A stretch of DNA of 64,000 nt from positions 36,674-100,673 of the forward strand of contig CAYQYP010000460.1 in NCBI GenBank assembly GCA_964421755.1. The letters run 5' to 3'. Shown here in pieces: positions 15,791 through 23,757 of this stretch. The position numbers and the translations under genes were made by a program. The stretch is from CAVUUN01 sp964421755. Lineage in GTDB: Bacteria; Acidobacteriota; UBA6911; RPQK01. A model generated the notes under the pieces. The model searched no databases and had not been told where the DNA came from. It was given only the letters and a program-made list of their open reading frames with translations. Numbering within the stretch: position 1 is the first letter of the stretch; each line of letters opens with the position of its first letter.

Positions 15791-18487
15791 TTAGCTGTTC
15801 TTGATTGCTGCCTGGGCCGCCGCGAGACGGGCGACCGGAACGCGGAACGGGGAGCAGCTCACGTAGTTCTGGTTGATGTTGTGGCAGAACTCGATGGAGG
15901 CAGGATCGCCGCCGTGCTCGCCGCAGATCCCGACTTCGAGGTCGGGCCGCGCCGCGCGTCCCTTCTCCACCGCCATCTTCATCAACTGGCCGACACCTTC
16001 CTGGTCCAGTGTCTGGAAGGGATTCTTGGGCAGAATTCCCTTCTCGACATAGTCGAGCAGGAATCTGGCTTCGGCGTCATCACGGGAATAGCCGAAGGTC
16101 ATCTGGGTCAGATCGTTGGTTCCGAACGAGAAGAACTCGGCAAGACCGGCGATCTCGTCGGCGGTCACAGCCGCACGCGGAATCTCGATCATCGTCCCGA
16201 ACTTGTAATCCACGTGCACGTTCTTCTCGGCCATGACTGCCTTGGCCACTTCCTCGAGCTGAGGCTGGATGATCTTCAGTTCATTCACGTGGCCGGTCAG
16301 TGGGATCATGACCTCGGGCTTCACGACCACCCCCTGGTTCGCCATATTGCAGGCCGCCTCGAAGATCGCCCGAACCTGCATCTTGACGATGCCAGGCATG
16401 ACGATGCTCAAACGGATTCCGCGCATACCCATCATCGGGTTGCTCTCGTGCATCGACTCGACCGCCTTCAGGAGCTTCTCGTCTTCGGCCAAGCCTTCGG
16501 TTTCACCCTTGACCCGCTTGGTAATTACTTTCTCAAGCAGATCCTGGTGATGAGGCAGGAACTCATGCAGCGGCGGGTCGATCAAGCGGATGATAACCGG
16601 CAGGCCGTCCATTGCCTTGAAAATCCCTTCGAAGTCGCTTCTCTGGAAAGGCAGCAACTCGGACAGGGCCTGATCGCGGGTCTCCTCGTTCTCGGCCAGA
16701 ATCATGCGCTGAACGATGGGAAGTCTCACTTCCTCGAAGAACATGTGCTCGGTCCGGCACAGGCCGATGCCCTGGGCGCCGAAAGAGCGGGCACGCTTGG
16801 CATCGTCCGGGTAGTCCGCGTTGGCCCAGACTTGGAGGCGACGGAACTCGTCGGCCCAGCAGAGCAGGGTGATGAGGTCCGTCTGCTCCTCAAACTTCGG
16901 GTGCACGGTCGGAATCTGGCCTGCGATGGCTTCGCCGGTGGCGCCGTCAATAGAAATCCAGTCGCCTTCTTTCACAACAACGCCGTGCGCCGTGAACTGG
17001 CGCTTCTTCAGGTCGATCTTGACGTCGCTCGCACCCACGATGCACGGGACCCCAAACTGACGGGCCACAACCGCCGCGTGGCTGGTCGCGCCGCCTTCAC
17101 TTGTCAAAATGCCTTTGGCAGCGAGCATTCCGTGAACGTCATCCGGTTTCGTAAAGGGACGGACCATGATGACGGCTTTGCCGGACTTGCCCCACTCTTC
17201 GGCGATGTCCGCGTCGAAAGCAGCGACGCCGACGGCGGCGCCGGGTGATGCGTTGACGCCCTTGGCGAGCAGTCGGCCTTCTTTGGCGGCCGCTTTCTTT
17301 GCGTCGGGGTCAAAGCCGGGGTGAAGCAGGGTATCAACGTCTGCAGGCTTCACACGCATCACGGCTTCTTTCTTTGTGATGAGCCCTTCGTTGGCCATGT
17401 CTACGGCGATCTTCACGGCGGCCTTCGAAGTGCGCTTGCCGTCGCGTGTCTGCAGCATGTACAGCTTCTGGCGCTCAATCGTAAACTCGACGTCCTGCAT
17501 CTCCTTGTAGTGGAGCTCGAGTTTCTTGCAGATGTCCTGGAACTGCGCGAAAGCGGCGGGCAGGTCCTTTTCGAGGTCGGCGATTTTCTTGGTGTTGCGG
17601 ATCCCGGCCACTACGTCTTCGCCCTGCGCGTTGAGCAGATAATCCCCGTAAAGCAGTCTCTCGCCAGTCGCGGGATTGCGGGTAAAGGTGACGCCCGTTC
17701 CCGAGTCATCGCCCATGTTTCCGAACACCATCGTCTGAATGTTGACGGCCGTTCCGAGGTCGTGCGGGATTTGGGCGGCGTTGCGGTAGTCGACCGCGCG
17801 CTTTCCGTTCCAGCTCTTGAATACCGCTTCGGTCGCGAGCTTCAGCTGCTGGTACGGGTCCTGAGGAAAATCAAAGCCCTTTTCCTCCTTGACGATCTTC
17901 TTGAAGACTTCGACCAGTCCCTTCCAATCCTGGGCGGTCAGCTCGGTATCCGACTTGACGCCTTGCTTGGCCTTCACTTCGTCCAGCGCTTCTTCAAACG
18001 GCTCGTCTGCAATGTTGAGAACAACACAGCCGAACATCTGGATCAGGCGTCGGTATGAGTCGTAGACGAAGCGTTCGTCGCCCGTCAGCTTGATCATGCC
18101 TTGGACGCTCGCATCGTTCAGGCCCAGGTTGAGCACCGTGTCCATCATGCCGGGCATCGAGAACTTCGCGCCGGAGCGGCAGGAAACCAGAAGCGGATTG
18201 TTCGGATCGCCGAACTTTTTGCCGGTCTTGCTCTCGACCTTCTTCATGGCTTCGAGCTCTTGTTCCCATTGTCCTTCGGGGAACACCTCGCCCGCCTTCT
18301 GGTACGCGTTGCATGCCTCGGTGGTTACAGTGAATCCGGGCGGGACTGGAAGTCCGATACGAGTCATCTCGGCCAGGTTGGCTCCCTTGCCTCCAAGCAG
18401 GGCCTTGACCCTGTCCCAACTCCCGGGGCCGACTTTCTTCTCGGCTTGATCCAGTTCCTCAAACAAATAGACCCATTTGTACGACAT
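15791..18487 (-). CDS. ppdK: pyruvate, phosphate dikinase
   Basis: 898 residues, full length. Order: N-terminal ATP-grasp domain (GGKGANLAEM near 30), phosphohistidine domain with His470 in GGATSHAAVVAR, and the TIM-barrel pyruvate domain with GLCRTEHMFF, MIEIPRAAV, FFSFGTNDLTQM and catalytic Cys855 in GICGEHGGDP. It interconverts pyruvate + ATP + phosphate and PEP + AMP + pyrophosphate, used for gluconeogenesis or pyrophosphate-linked glycolysis. The start at MSYKWVYLF has a strong SD (GGAGGAC); a 37-codon upstream extension is not conserved in the family. Followed by its own terminator. No regulatory PPDK kinase (DUF299) gene is visible. Confidence 0.96.
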   Translation of the reverse strand: MSYKWVYLFEELDQAEKKVGPGSWDRVKALLGGKGANLAEMTRIGLPVPPGFTVTTEACNAYQKAGEVFPEGQWEQELEAMKKVESKTGKKFGDPNNPLLVSCRSGAKFSMPGMMDTVLNLGLNDASVQGMIKLTGDERFVYDSYRRLIQMFGCVVLNIADEPFEEALDEVKAKQGVKSDTELTAQDWKGLVEVFKKIVKEEKGFDFPQDPYQQLKLATEAVFKSWNGKRAVDYRNAAQIPHDLGTAVNIQTMVFGNMGDDSGTGVTFTRNPATGERLLYGDYLLNAQGEDVVAGIRNTKKIADLEKDLPAAFAQFQDICKKLELHYKEMQDVEFTIERQKLYMLQTRDGKRTSKAAVKIAVDMANEGLITKKEAVMRVKPADVDTLLHPGFDPDAKKAAAKEGRLLAKGVNASPGAAVGVAAFDADIAEEWGKSGKAVIMVRPFTKPDDVHGMLAAKGILTSEGGATSHAAVVARQFGVPCIVGASDVKIDLKKRQFTAHGVVVKEGDWISIDGATGEAIAGQIPTVHPKFEEQTDLITLLCWADEFRRLQVWANADYPDDAKRARSFGAQGIGLCRTEHMFFEEVRLPIVQRMILAENEETRDQALSELLPFQRSDFEGIFKAMDGLPVIIRLIDPPLHEFLPHHQDLLEKVITKRVKGETEGLAEDEKLLKAVESMHESNPMMGMRGIRLSIVMPGIVKMQVRAIFEAACNMANQGVVVKPEVMIPLTGHVNELKIIQPQLEEVAKAVMAEKNVHVDYKFGTMIEIPRAAVTADEIAGLAEFFSFGTNDLTQMTFGYSRDDAEARFLLDYVEKGILPKNPFQTLDQEGVGQLMKMAVEKGRAARPDLEVGICGEHGGDPASIEFCHNINQNYVSCSPFRVPVARLAAAQAAIKNS

Positions 18488-18602
18488 GAAAATGTCCTCC
18501 TTCTCGCTTTCAGGCAAAGATTTTTCAGAAATGGTTACGACTGCGCGCCCGCATTTTGATAAAGCGGTCATTATACAGAGGCGGCTGTGAGGTGGCAACC
18601 TC

Positions 18603-18632
18603 TAGGTACATCTCCTGTAGGTACATCTCCGG
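18603..18632. repeat. tandem duplication TAGGTACATCTCC upstream of ppdK
   Basis: TAGGTACATCTCC appears twice (starting 18602 and 18618), 16 bases apart, in the 180-bp gap between ppdK and the next minus-strand gene. It could be a duplicated binding site for a regulator; no further evidence. Confidence 0.45.
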
Positions 18633-18669
18633 GGGGCCGACGGCCGGGGCGCCAAGCGGCTCCCGGCCA

Positions 18670-19215
18670 TTAGTGGACGCTCTTGTGGATCAACTGATCG
18701 ATCTCATCGGCGGTTGCTGCCCCCTGGGCAAGCAAGTCGAAGAGGACTTCGAAATCCCAGTCAGGCGGCAGGGCAAGCTTCTTGGCTAGAATCTCGCGCT
18801 CGAGTGGGTGCACGCCGTCAAGGACCATTGCCTCGAGATGGTGAATGTCCACCGCCCCGAGTGGGCAGCTGGCGATCTCGATCGGCAGCCTGCAGCCTTC
18901 GAGCACGTATGCGGTCTTTTGGCTGGCGAAGCCCATGTAATCGGCCTCGTCCGCCGGCGGCCCATACCCCGAGTACTCGATCTTCTCGACGCGGACGCTG
19001 GCCCCGGTCTTCTCGTTGAATAACTTTATAAAAAGGTCGTCGGCGACGCGATCCTCCGGTATGACGGCCAGAAGACCCTGGGGCTCTTCCCCGTTGTCGT
19101 CGAAGATTGCCGCAGCCCCGGAGGCCTCCGGGCCCGCCACGCGGGCCAATATGGCCCTGGCTTCATCGAGATTCCGGTACTTCACTGCATTGATTATCTT
19201 GGTGGGCACATTCAT
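18670..19215 (-). CDS. hypothetical cytoplasmic protein
   Basis: 181 residues, no signal peptide or membrane segment, overall acidic. The N-terminal 25 residues (KIINAVKYRNLDEARAILARV) look like a helical hairpin. A central alpha/beta part includes DDLFIKLFNEKTGASVRVEKIEYSG and PLGAVDIHHLEAMVLDGVHP, and the C-terminus is helical (DFEVLFDLLAQGAATADEIDQLIHKS). I do not recognise the family. Good ATG with GAGG upstream on the minus strand. It precedes ppdK in the same direction with a 180-bp gap, so it is probably a separate transcript. Confidence 0.75.
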   Translation of the reverse strand: MNVPTKIINAVKYRNLDEARAILARVAGPEASGAAAIFDDNGEEPQGLLAVIPEDRVADDLFIKLFNEKTGASVRVEKIEYSGYGPPADEADYMGFASQKTAYVLEGCRLPIEIASCPLGAVDIHHLEAMVLDGVHPLEREILAKKLALPPDWDFEVLFDLLAQGAATADEIDQLIHKSVH

Positions 19216-19276
19216 GGGTTGCCTCGTTCGGTCTTTATGGTATCATCCGGACTCGCCAGACGGAGTAACCCGGTTT

Positions 19277-19299
19277 GAGACTAAGAGTCAGCCGGGTGT
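19277..19299 (+). promoter_or_regulatory. GAGACTAARAGTCAG..CGGGTGT leader motif, copy 1
   Basis: GAGACTAAGAGTCAG followed after one base by CGGGTGT, 33 bases before the ATG at 19332. A near-identical motif occurs at 21847-21872 upstream of the ECF sigma gene. The first part is itself a small palindrome (GACT-AAG-AGTC). Confidence 0.4.
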
Positions 19300-19331
19300 A
19301 TCTCCCACTCAGTGCAGTGAAAGGAGGGGGG

Positions 19332-20045
19332 ATGAAAACCGTAAACGCCTATCTTCAGGACAGACATCGCCCACCCAAGAGTCTGTTCGGCTTCGGTATC
19401 TTCCTTATCTTCGTTTTCTTTTCAGGCACCCTGACGGCAAGTGGTGTGAGCCGCAAGGACAGGTTTTGGGACCAGGTGGATGTTGCGCCGATTCTGCAGG
19501 CGGGTCTCAGGCACCAGGGACTGGTCTCCGGACAGGACTTCGAACAGCTGGTGCGAAGCAATTTCCGGTTCATCTATTTCAACGCATTGCGCCAGGACCT
19601 GTTTCTTTCCATGCCGAAGCCCGAAAAGGTGGCGGGGAGAATTGCCAAGGTATTCGAGTTGTCCGAGCACATCCGCACCCTGGTTGAGGAAGGTCGAAAT
19701 CTCCCGGCAGATTGCGAGTCATCACGTCGCAAGCAACTGGTCGACGAACTCGGCCGTTCCTCGGAAGAGTTGTATACAACCGTACACGACTTCTTCGCCG
19801 AGGGACACGTCAGCCGGTACGAGTGCAACCTGGGAGTCGTGCGGGGCACTGATCGGCCGTTGTTCTCCGACTATCTGGATGAATGCGCTGGTATATGCCA
19901 GATGTTGGACAAGGAGTTGGTCCGTTATTTTCTGAATCCCGCCCCGGGGGTCGTGCAGTTGTCCGATTACCAGAGTGTCTCCATCGAAGTCCTCAGCGTG
20001 ACTTTGCGACGCCTCAGTCTCTATGTCTTAAAAACGATGGAGTGA
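19332..20045 (+). CDS. membrane-anchored or secreted helical protein of unknown function
   Basis: 237 residues from the ATG at 19332, which has an excellent SD (AGGAGGGGGG); a longer frame starting at 19275 runs through the SD. One hydrophobic segment (about 21-39, FGFGIFLIFVFFSGTLTAS) is either a signal peptide or an anchor. The remainder is charged and mostly helical with no cysteine pair or known motif. A stretch such as DELGRSSEELYTTVHDFFAEGHV suggests a helical bundle. I do not recognise it. The upstream leader shares a motif with the ECF sigma gene leader. Confidence 0.7.
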   Translation: MKTVNAYLQDRHRPPKSLFGFGIFLIFVFFSGTLTASGVSRKDRFWDQVDVAPILQAGLRHQGLVSGQDFEQLVRSNFRFIYFNALRQDLFLSMPKPEKVAGRIAKVFELSEHIRTLVEEGRNLPADCESSRRKQLVDELGRSSEELYTTVHDFFAEGHVSRYECNLGVVRGTDRPLFSDYLDECAGICQMLDKELVRYFLNPAPGVVQLSDYQSVSIEVLSVTLRRLSLYVLKTME

Positions 20046-20089
20046 GCGGGATAAATCGGGGAAAAGTTCCCCGATTCTCGGAAAAGAGC

Positions 20090-20605
20090 TTAGATGAAGA
20101 TCTCCTGATCCGAGGAGTAGCTCGCAGGGGACCGGTCCTGATGCCTCAGCTTCCCCATGAGCCCCGCTGCGGACTGCATGAGCTCCGAAATGCGCAGGCC
20201 CGGATGCACGATTGCCCGGTGGACCCTGAACGTCTGGCGGGAGAAGCCGGCCAACGTCTCGTCGGCCAGGCTATCGAACCTGACAAGGCCTGTTCGCGCC
20301 CTCTCCAGCACTTCTCCTATGGCGAGATCATTCTTCCTAATCCATTCGGTGACCTGCCGTACCAGCGCCGGCCCGCGGTCCTGGAGCTTTGCGACCTTGT
20401 CATAAATACCATCTGTATGAGCGACCAGCTGTCGCAAAGACGTGCTGGCTGCGTTTGCCTGTAAGAGAAGGGCCGTCAGGCGGGGTCTCAGTGCCTCGAG
20501 TTCCCTGGAAAAGCGTGTAAAAAGGACGAACACCAGTAGACCCTGGGCGACCACCAGGATACCCATTACGAGGACAGCGACCTGGAATAGAGGGCTGGCT
20601 TGCAT
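20090..20605 (-). CDS. single-span membrane protein with helical cytoplasmic or periplasmic domain
   Basis: 171 residues: one N-terminal membrane helix (about 6-29, FQVAVLVMGILVVAQGLLVFV) followed by a long amphipathic helical region (RFSRELEALRPRLTALLLQANAAS and beyond). It resembles small DUF948-like envelope proteins, but I cannot assign a family. It lies 33 bp downstream of the 56-residue membrane protein at 20639-20809 on the same strand, so the two probably form a small operon. Confidence 0.7.
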   Translation of the reverse strand: MQASPLFQVAVLVMGILVVAQGLLVFVLFTRFSRELEALRPRLTALLLQANAASTSLRQLVAHTDGIYDKVAKLQDRGPALVRQVTEWIRKNDLAIGEVLERARTGLVRFDSLADETLAGFSRQTFRVHRAIVHPGLRISELMQSAAGLMGKLRHQDRSPASYSSDQEIFI

Positions 20606-20638
20606 TTCGCTCAGAACCTTAGCACAAAGGGCTGTCGT

Positions 20639-20809
20639 CTACCGGCCGGATTGATCGTCTCTGGGCAGACTCTGACGCCGCACCCAGGCCTTGACCGTCT
20701 GAAAGCCGAGGAAATGGTTGCTGATAAAATACATCAGGATATAAACCGACAGGAAAACGTAGAATGCGGTTATCGACAGCAAAAGTGTGAATACTGCAAA
20801 ACTGCTCAT
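20639..20809 (-). CDS. 56-residue small membrane protein
   Basis: A short gene easily missed by length filters: ATG at 20809 with SD GGAGAC 6 bases upstream, stop at 20639-20641. The product has one strongly hydrophobic helix (FAVFTLLLSITAFYVFLSV, about 4-22, continuing to about 30) followed by a basic tail (VKAWVRRQSLPRDDQ). The hydrophobic-then-positive layout and the SD argue for a real protein. It is 33 bp upstream of the 171-residue single-span protein and may be its partner. Function unknown. Confidence 0.6.
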   Translation of the reverse strand: MSSFAVFTLLLSITAFYVFLSVYILMYFISNHFLGFQTVKAWVRRQSLPRDDQSGR

Positions 20810-20942
20810 ACTTCGTCTCCTTACAAGCTATACAGATGCAATCGACGGGCCAGAGTCTGCAAAGGATTCGAAAAAAGTAGCTGAAGGGACTCTTCCGATC
20901 TCGAAACGCCTTGACACAAGCAGCCTGGGAAGGGAACACGCG

Positions 20943-21404
20943 ATGGAAGCCAAACCGGTCGCCGAATCACGAACCACTATGACGGAGGTTGTTTTGCCGA
21001 ACGATGCGAGTGCCCAGGGGTTTATCCTTGGGGGAAAAGTCATGCACCTGATGGACATGGCTGCGGCGGTAGCGGCCTGGCGGCACTGTAGAAAACCGGT
21101 CGTAACGGTATCCGTGGACTCAGTTCGTTTCCTGAACCCGGTGAGGGTGGGTCATTTGATCCTGCTGGATGCTTTCCTGACCCGCAGCTTCAGGACCTCG
21201 ATGGAAGTCGAGGTGCACGTGTTCTCCGAGGACCCGCTGAGCGGACAACGAACCAAGACGAGCGATGCTTTCCTCACGTTTGTCGCGCTGGACGGCGATG
21301 GGCGACCCACCGAAGTTCCGCCCGTCAAACCGGAGACAGAGGAAGAACAGCGGCGTTACGAGGCGGCCATGGAAAGACGTCGCCGCCGGCTGCAGGAGAG
21401 CTAG
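20943..21404 (+). CDS. hotdog-fold acyl-CoA thioesterase (YciA/ACOT type)
   Basis: 153 residues from the ATG at 20943. The motif NDASAQGFILGGKVMHLMD holds the Asn/Asp acidic position and glycine turn typical of the YciA/ACOT family (usual form: ...N..G.lfGG.lm.wmD). TVSVDSVRFLNPVRVGHLI and EVHVFSEDPLSG follow as the expected strands. It hydrolyses acyl-CoA to free acid and CoA. The C-terminal tail is very basic (AAMERRRRRLQES). It is divergent from the 56-residue membrane protein gene, with 133 bp between. Confidence 0.88.
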   Translation: MEAKPVAESRTTMTEVVLPNDASAQGFILGGKVMHLMDMAAAVAAWRHCRKPVVTVSVDSVRFLNPVRVGHLILLDAFLTRSFRTSMEVEVHVFSEDPLSGQRTKTSDAFLTFVALDGDGRPTEVPPVKPETEEEQRRYEAAMERRRRRLQES

Positions 21405-21413
21405 CCGGATTGA

Positions 21414-21625
21414 GGATTTCGATTTCGATTTCGGATTCGGGATTTCGGATTGCCGATTGCAGACTTTGGATCTCGGGGCCGATTGTGAACTAGCGGTAGG
21501 GAGCCGAGGAGGTGGCCGTGCGCCTGGCCAACACAATCGGTGCTCCGCAACGGAAGGTTTAGGAAGGGGACCCTTTCCAAAATTCCATGATCCCAATTCC
21601 GCAATCCGCAATCCGATATCCCGAC
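21414..21625. repeat. GATTTCG/GGATTGC heptamer repeats forming an imperfect inverted repeat
   Basis: The left tract (21414-21470) has units such as GATTTCG, GATTTCG, GATTCGG, GATTTCGGATTGCCGATTGC. The right tract (21590-21625) reads AATTCCGCAATCCGCAATCC, the complementary units. They sit in the 608-bp gap between the thioesterase and the ECF sigma gene and could pair over 120-130 bases. Otherwise the first 400 bases of this gap show no gene. Confidence 0.7.
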
Positions 21626-21846
21626 GACCGGGTGGCTTGGGCCGCGCGTGCCGGTTTCCCCTTCCGTCTCCGCGGTTGCCCAGTCCTTTCTTCAAAGTGC
21701 CACCCGGCGGCCGGTTGCCCCATAAAGTGCGGCCGCGTGATATGATGCACGGCGAATGCCGATTCGCCAGATTAGGCTAAGTCTTCTGATTCAAGTAGGT
21801 TATCAGGAATACACCGGCCAGTTGCCTTCAAAAGTCGAGCGAACTG

Positions 21847-21906
21847 GAGACTAAAAGTCAGACTGCGGGTGTGACTTGTTGCCCGCAGAAGACGGTTGGG
21901 TTTTTT
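21847..21906 (+). promoter_or_regulatory. leader of the ECF sigma gene: shared motif plus attenuator-like hairpin
   Basis: GAGACTAAAAGTCAG (21847-21861) and CGGGTGT (21866-21872) repeat the motif seen at 19277. The CGGGTGT lies inside a hairpin CTGCGGG...CCCGCAG (21863-21888), and a six-T run follows at 21901-21906. The layout resembles an attenuator, although 12 bases separate stem and T-run. Confidence 0.35.
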
Positions 21907-22012
21907 GGCAGGACCGAGGCGGCTGGATGGAGGCACGTGCAAGTTGCCACCCCAGACGCTATTTATTAGACTTTTCCGGTTGGAGAAGCATCCTGAAAGA
22001 TCGGGGAGAGGA

Positions 22013-22567
22013 ATGAACCGAAGCGACGAGCAACTCTTGGCACTCGCTCTCGATGGAGACGGGGCCTGTTTTGGCGAGTTGACGCAGCGCTGGCAGCGGA
22101 GAATCTTTGCTTTCGTGTGTCGTTACGTGGGTAACGTAGAGGAGGCGCGGGATCTGACGCAGGACACCTTTACCAAGGCCTATCAGAACCTGGATCGGTT
22201 GACCGACCCTTCGCGGTTTTCCTCGTGGCTCTACAAGATTGCCTTGAACGAATGTCGGATGCGTTTCCGGCGTCATCGGCATATCAACCAGGTAGCACTC
22301 GAGGACACGAATGAATCCGAGGCAATCGAGATCGTCGCTGACTCGAGTCCAGAACGGGACTTGGCCGAGAAGGAAAGGGCGTCGGCTCTGCGGGCGGCTT
22401 TTGGAGCACTGCCTGAAGAGCAGCGGGTGGTGATCCTGATGAAGGAATATCAGGACCTCAAGTTCCATGAGATTTCCGAAATCATGAATATCCCGCTGTC
22501 GACCGTCAAATCGCGAATGTACCTCGGCCTGAAGACGCTGAAGAGACTCATGGAGAGACGGATATGA
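22013..22567 (+). CDS. ECF-type RNA polymerase sigma factor (left module)
   Basis: 184 residues from the ATG at 22013 with a GGGGAGAGG SD; the open frame extends further upstream without homology. Region 2 is clear (FAFVCRYVGNVEEARDLTQDTFTKAYQNL, then FSSWLYKIALNECRMRFRR). Region 4 has LPEEQRVVILMKEYQDLKFHEIS and MNIPLSTVKSRMYLGLKTLK with a helix-turn-helix. It overlaps the anti-sigma gene by 4 bases (ATGA), the classical coupling. It lies immediately upstream of the secretion operon, which it may control together with itself. Confidence 0.93.
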   Translation: MNRSDEQLLALALDGDGACFGELTQRWQRRIFAFVCRYVGNVEEARDLTQDTFTKAYQNLDRLTDPSRFSSWLYKIALNECRMRFRRHRHINQVALEDTNESEAIEIVADSSPERDLAEKERASALRAAFGALPEEQRVVILMKEYQDLKFHEISEIMNIPLSTVKSRMYLGLKTLKRLMERRI

Positions 22568-23139
22568 ATTGCGACGAAAGTCGTGAGCTGATGCTCGACA
22601 TTCTGTACGGTGAGGAACTCAACTCGCGCACCTGCTTTCAGTTCTTTCAGCACATCGATGCCTGCTCCGAGTGCAGCGCCGACTACGGAGAGCTGCTGCA
22701 GACCCGAGAAGTCTTGCAGAGCTGGCACGTGGAAGACTCACAGGCGACGGCGGTCCCTGAGCCTGTTCCCGGTCGAAGTGCGCGTTTGCGGTGGATTCGC
22801 GAAGTCCAGTGGTGGCCCGCTTTGACCAAGGTCGCCGCCGGGTTCCTGATACTGGTCGGGTTGCTTTCGATTCTTCAGAACCTGGGTTACCTGGGGGGGC
22901 CCCGGGTCTCTGTTTCGGAGCAGCAATTGGCGGATATGGTCCAGGACATGATTGTCGCCAACCAGGCCGAAGAGAGGATCATGATCGGCAGGGCTCTTAT
23001 CCGTTGGAAGGACGACGCCGATCTGCAGCGCAACCAAGATATGCAGGAAGTGTACGACTACCTGGTTACGCTTGAAGAACGGTACGCGAACAACCTGGAA
23101 GAGAACAACCAGTATCTCAGGACTCTAGCCACGAAGTAG
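22564..23139 (+). CDS. membrane anti-sigma factor with zinc-finger domain (left module)
   Basis: 191 residues. The N-terminal zinc anti-sigma motif is H30-x3-C34-x2-C37 (QHIDACSEC) with an upstream Cys3. A membrane helix lies at about 86-106 (LTKVAAGFLILVGLLSIL). The extracytoplasmic C-terminus is helical and charged. It should hold the ECF sigma factor at the inner membrane and release it on an envelope signal, usually by regulated proteolysis. Start overlaps the sigma stop (ATGA). The next gene encodes a secreted protein 28 bases downstream. Confidence 0.9.
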   Translation: MNCDESRELMLDILYGEELNSRTCFQFFQHIDACSECSADYGELLQTREVLQSWHVEDSQATAVPEPVPGRSARLRWIREVQWWPALTKVAAGFLILVGLLSILQNLGYLGGPRVSVSEQQLADMVQDMIVANQAEERIMIGRALIRWKDDADLQRNQDMQEVYDYLVTLEERYANNLEENNQYLRTLATK

Positions 23140-23167
23140 AGGGCTGCAGGTGGAGATGGAGGCAACG

Positions 23168-23722
23168 ATGTGGTATCGCAAGATTTGCTTGTTCGCCCTG
23201 CTTCTGGCGCTGTCAGCGCATCTGAATGCTCAACAAAGGTATAATCTGGGACTGCTCAAACGCGATACTCAGATCTTCGAGCAGATAATCGAAGAAGTGC
23301 TCAAGCAGAATTTCAAAACGCCCTTCGCTCTGGCGGCCGACCCAAAGGGCGCCTATCTGCAGGGATACGGCTTAACGATTTCGTTTCAGTTGAATCTCAA
23401 TCGGGCCGGCATTAGGACACCGTTCGGGCAGCTGAAAGCTCCAATGAATGCTGGGCCCAAACTGACGAGTGAGGAGCAGGTCAAGATCGTGAAGGATGCG
23501 ATGATCACCTGTCTGGCCAACTATGGACGAACCGTCAAGGAGTTGCGTCCACGGGACCGAATAAGCATCCACGCTCACATGACGAACCGGAGCGAACTTG
23601 ATCCGATCAAAAGCGAGACGGTGCTGGTCATGACGGTCATGAAAGAGCACATCGACCAGTTGAGCGCAGGAACGCTCGATATGGAGCGCTTCAAGCAGCG
23701 AGTGCACATACTTCAATATTAA
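23168..23722 (+). CDS. secreted protein of unknown function between anti-sigma and gspE
   Basis: 184 residues from the ATG at 23168 (SD GGAGG 6 bases upstream; an ATG at 23150 is possible). The N-terminal signal peptide (KICLFALLLALSAHLNAQ) probably ends near residue 22. The mature part has an alternating alpha/beta pattern (LTISFQLNLNRAGIRTPFG; DRISIHAHMTNRSE; ETVLVMTVMKEHID). No known domain recognised. It sits in one transcript with the sigma and anti-sigma genes, so it may be a periplasmic sensor or co-regulator of the anti-sigma. The stop lies in a 14-base tandem duplication (23718-23745) that also carries the spacer before gspE. Confidence 0.7.
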   Translation: MWYRKICLFALLLALSAHLNAQQRYNLGLLKRDTQIFEQIIEEVLKQNFKTPFALAADPKGAYLQGYGLTISFQLNLNRAGIRTPFGQLKAPMNAGPKLTSEEQVKIVKDAMITCLANYGRTVKELRPRDRISIHAHMTNRSELDPIKSETVLVMTVMKEHIDQLSAGTLDMERFKQRVHILQY

Positions 23723-23745
23723 TAAAGGGCGATTAATAAAGGGCG
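23718..23745. repeat. 14-bp tandem duplication ATTAATAAAGGGCG
   Basis: Two perfect adjacent copies (23718-23731 and 23732-23745). The first contains the stop codon of the preceding gene, the second lies just before gspE. It looks like a recent slippage duplication in the intercistronic spacer. Confidence 0.8.
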
Positions 23746-23757
23746 GACCAAGCGGCG

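Noticed and set aside
15242..17248. 668-residue plus-strand frame
   Set aside because: It is antisense to ppdK over most of its length; ppdK has all catalytic motifs. Its first 40 codons do preserve a piece of the decayed transposase.
17321..18058. 245-residue plus-strand frame
   Set aside because: Shadow of ppdK.
21847..21906. Cyclic di-GMP or other known riboswitch before the ECF sigma gene
   Set aside because: No conserved core of a known class could be matched by eye; retained only as an attenuator-like leader.
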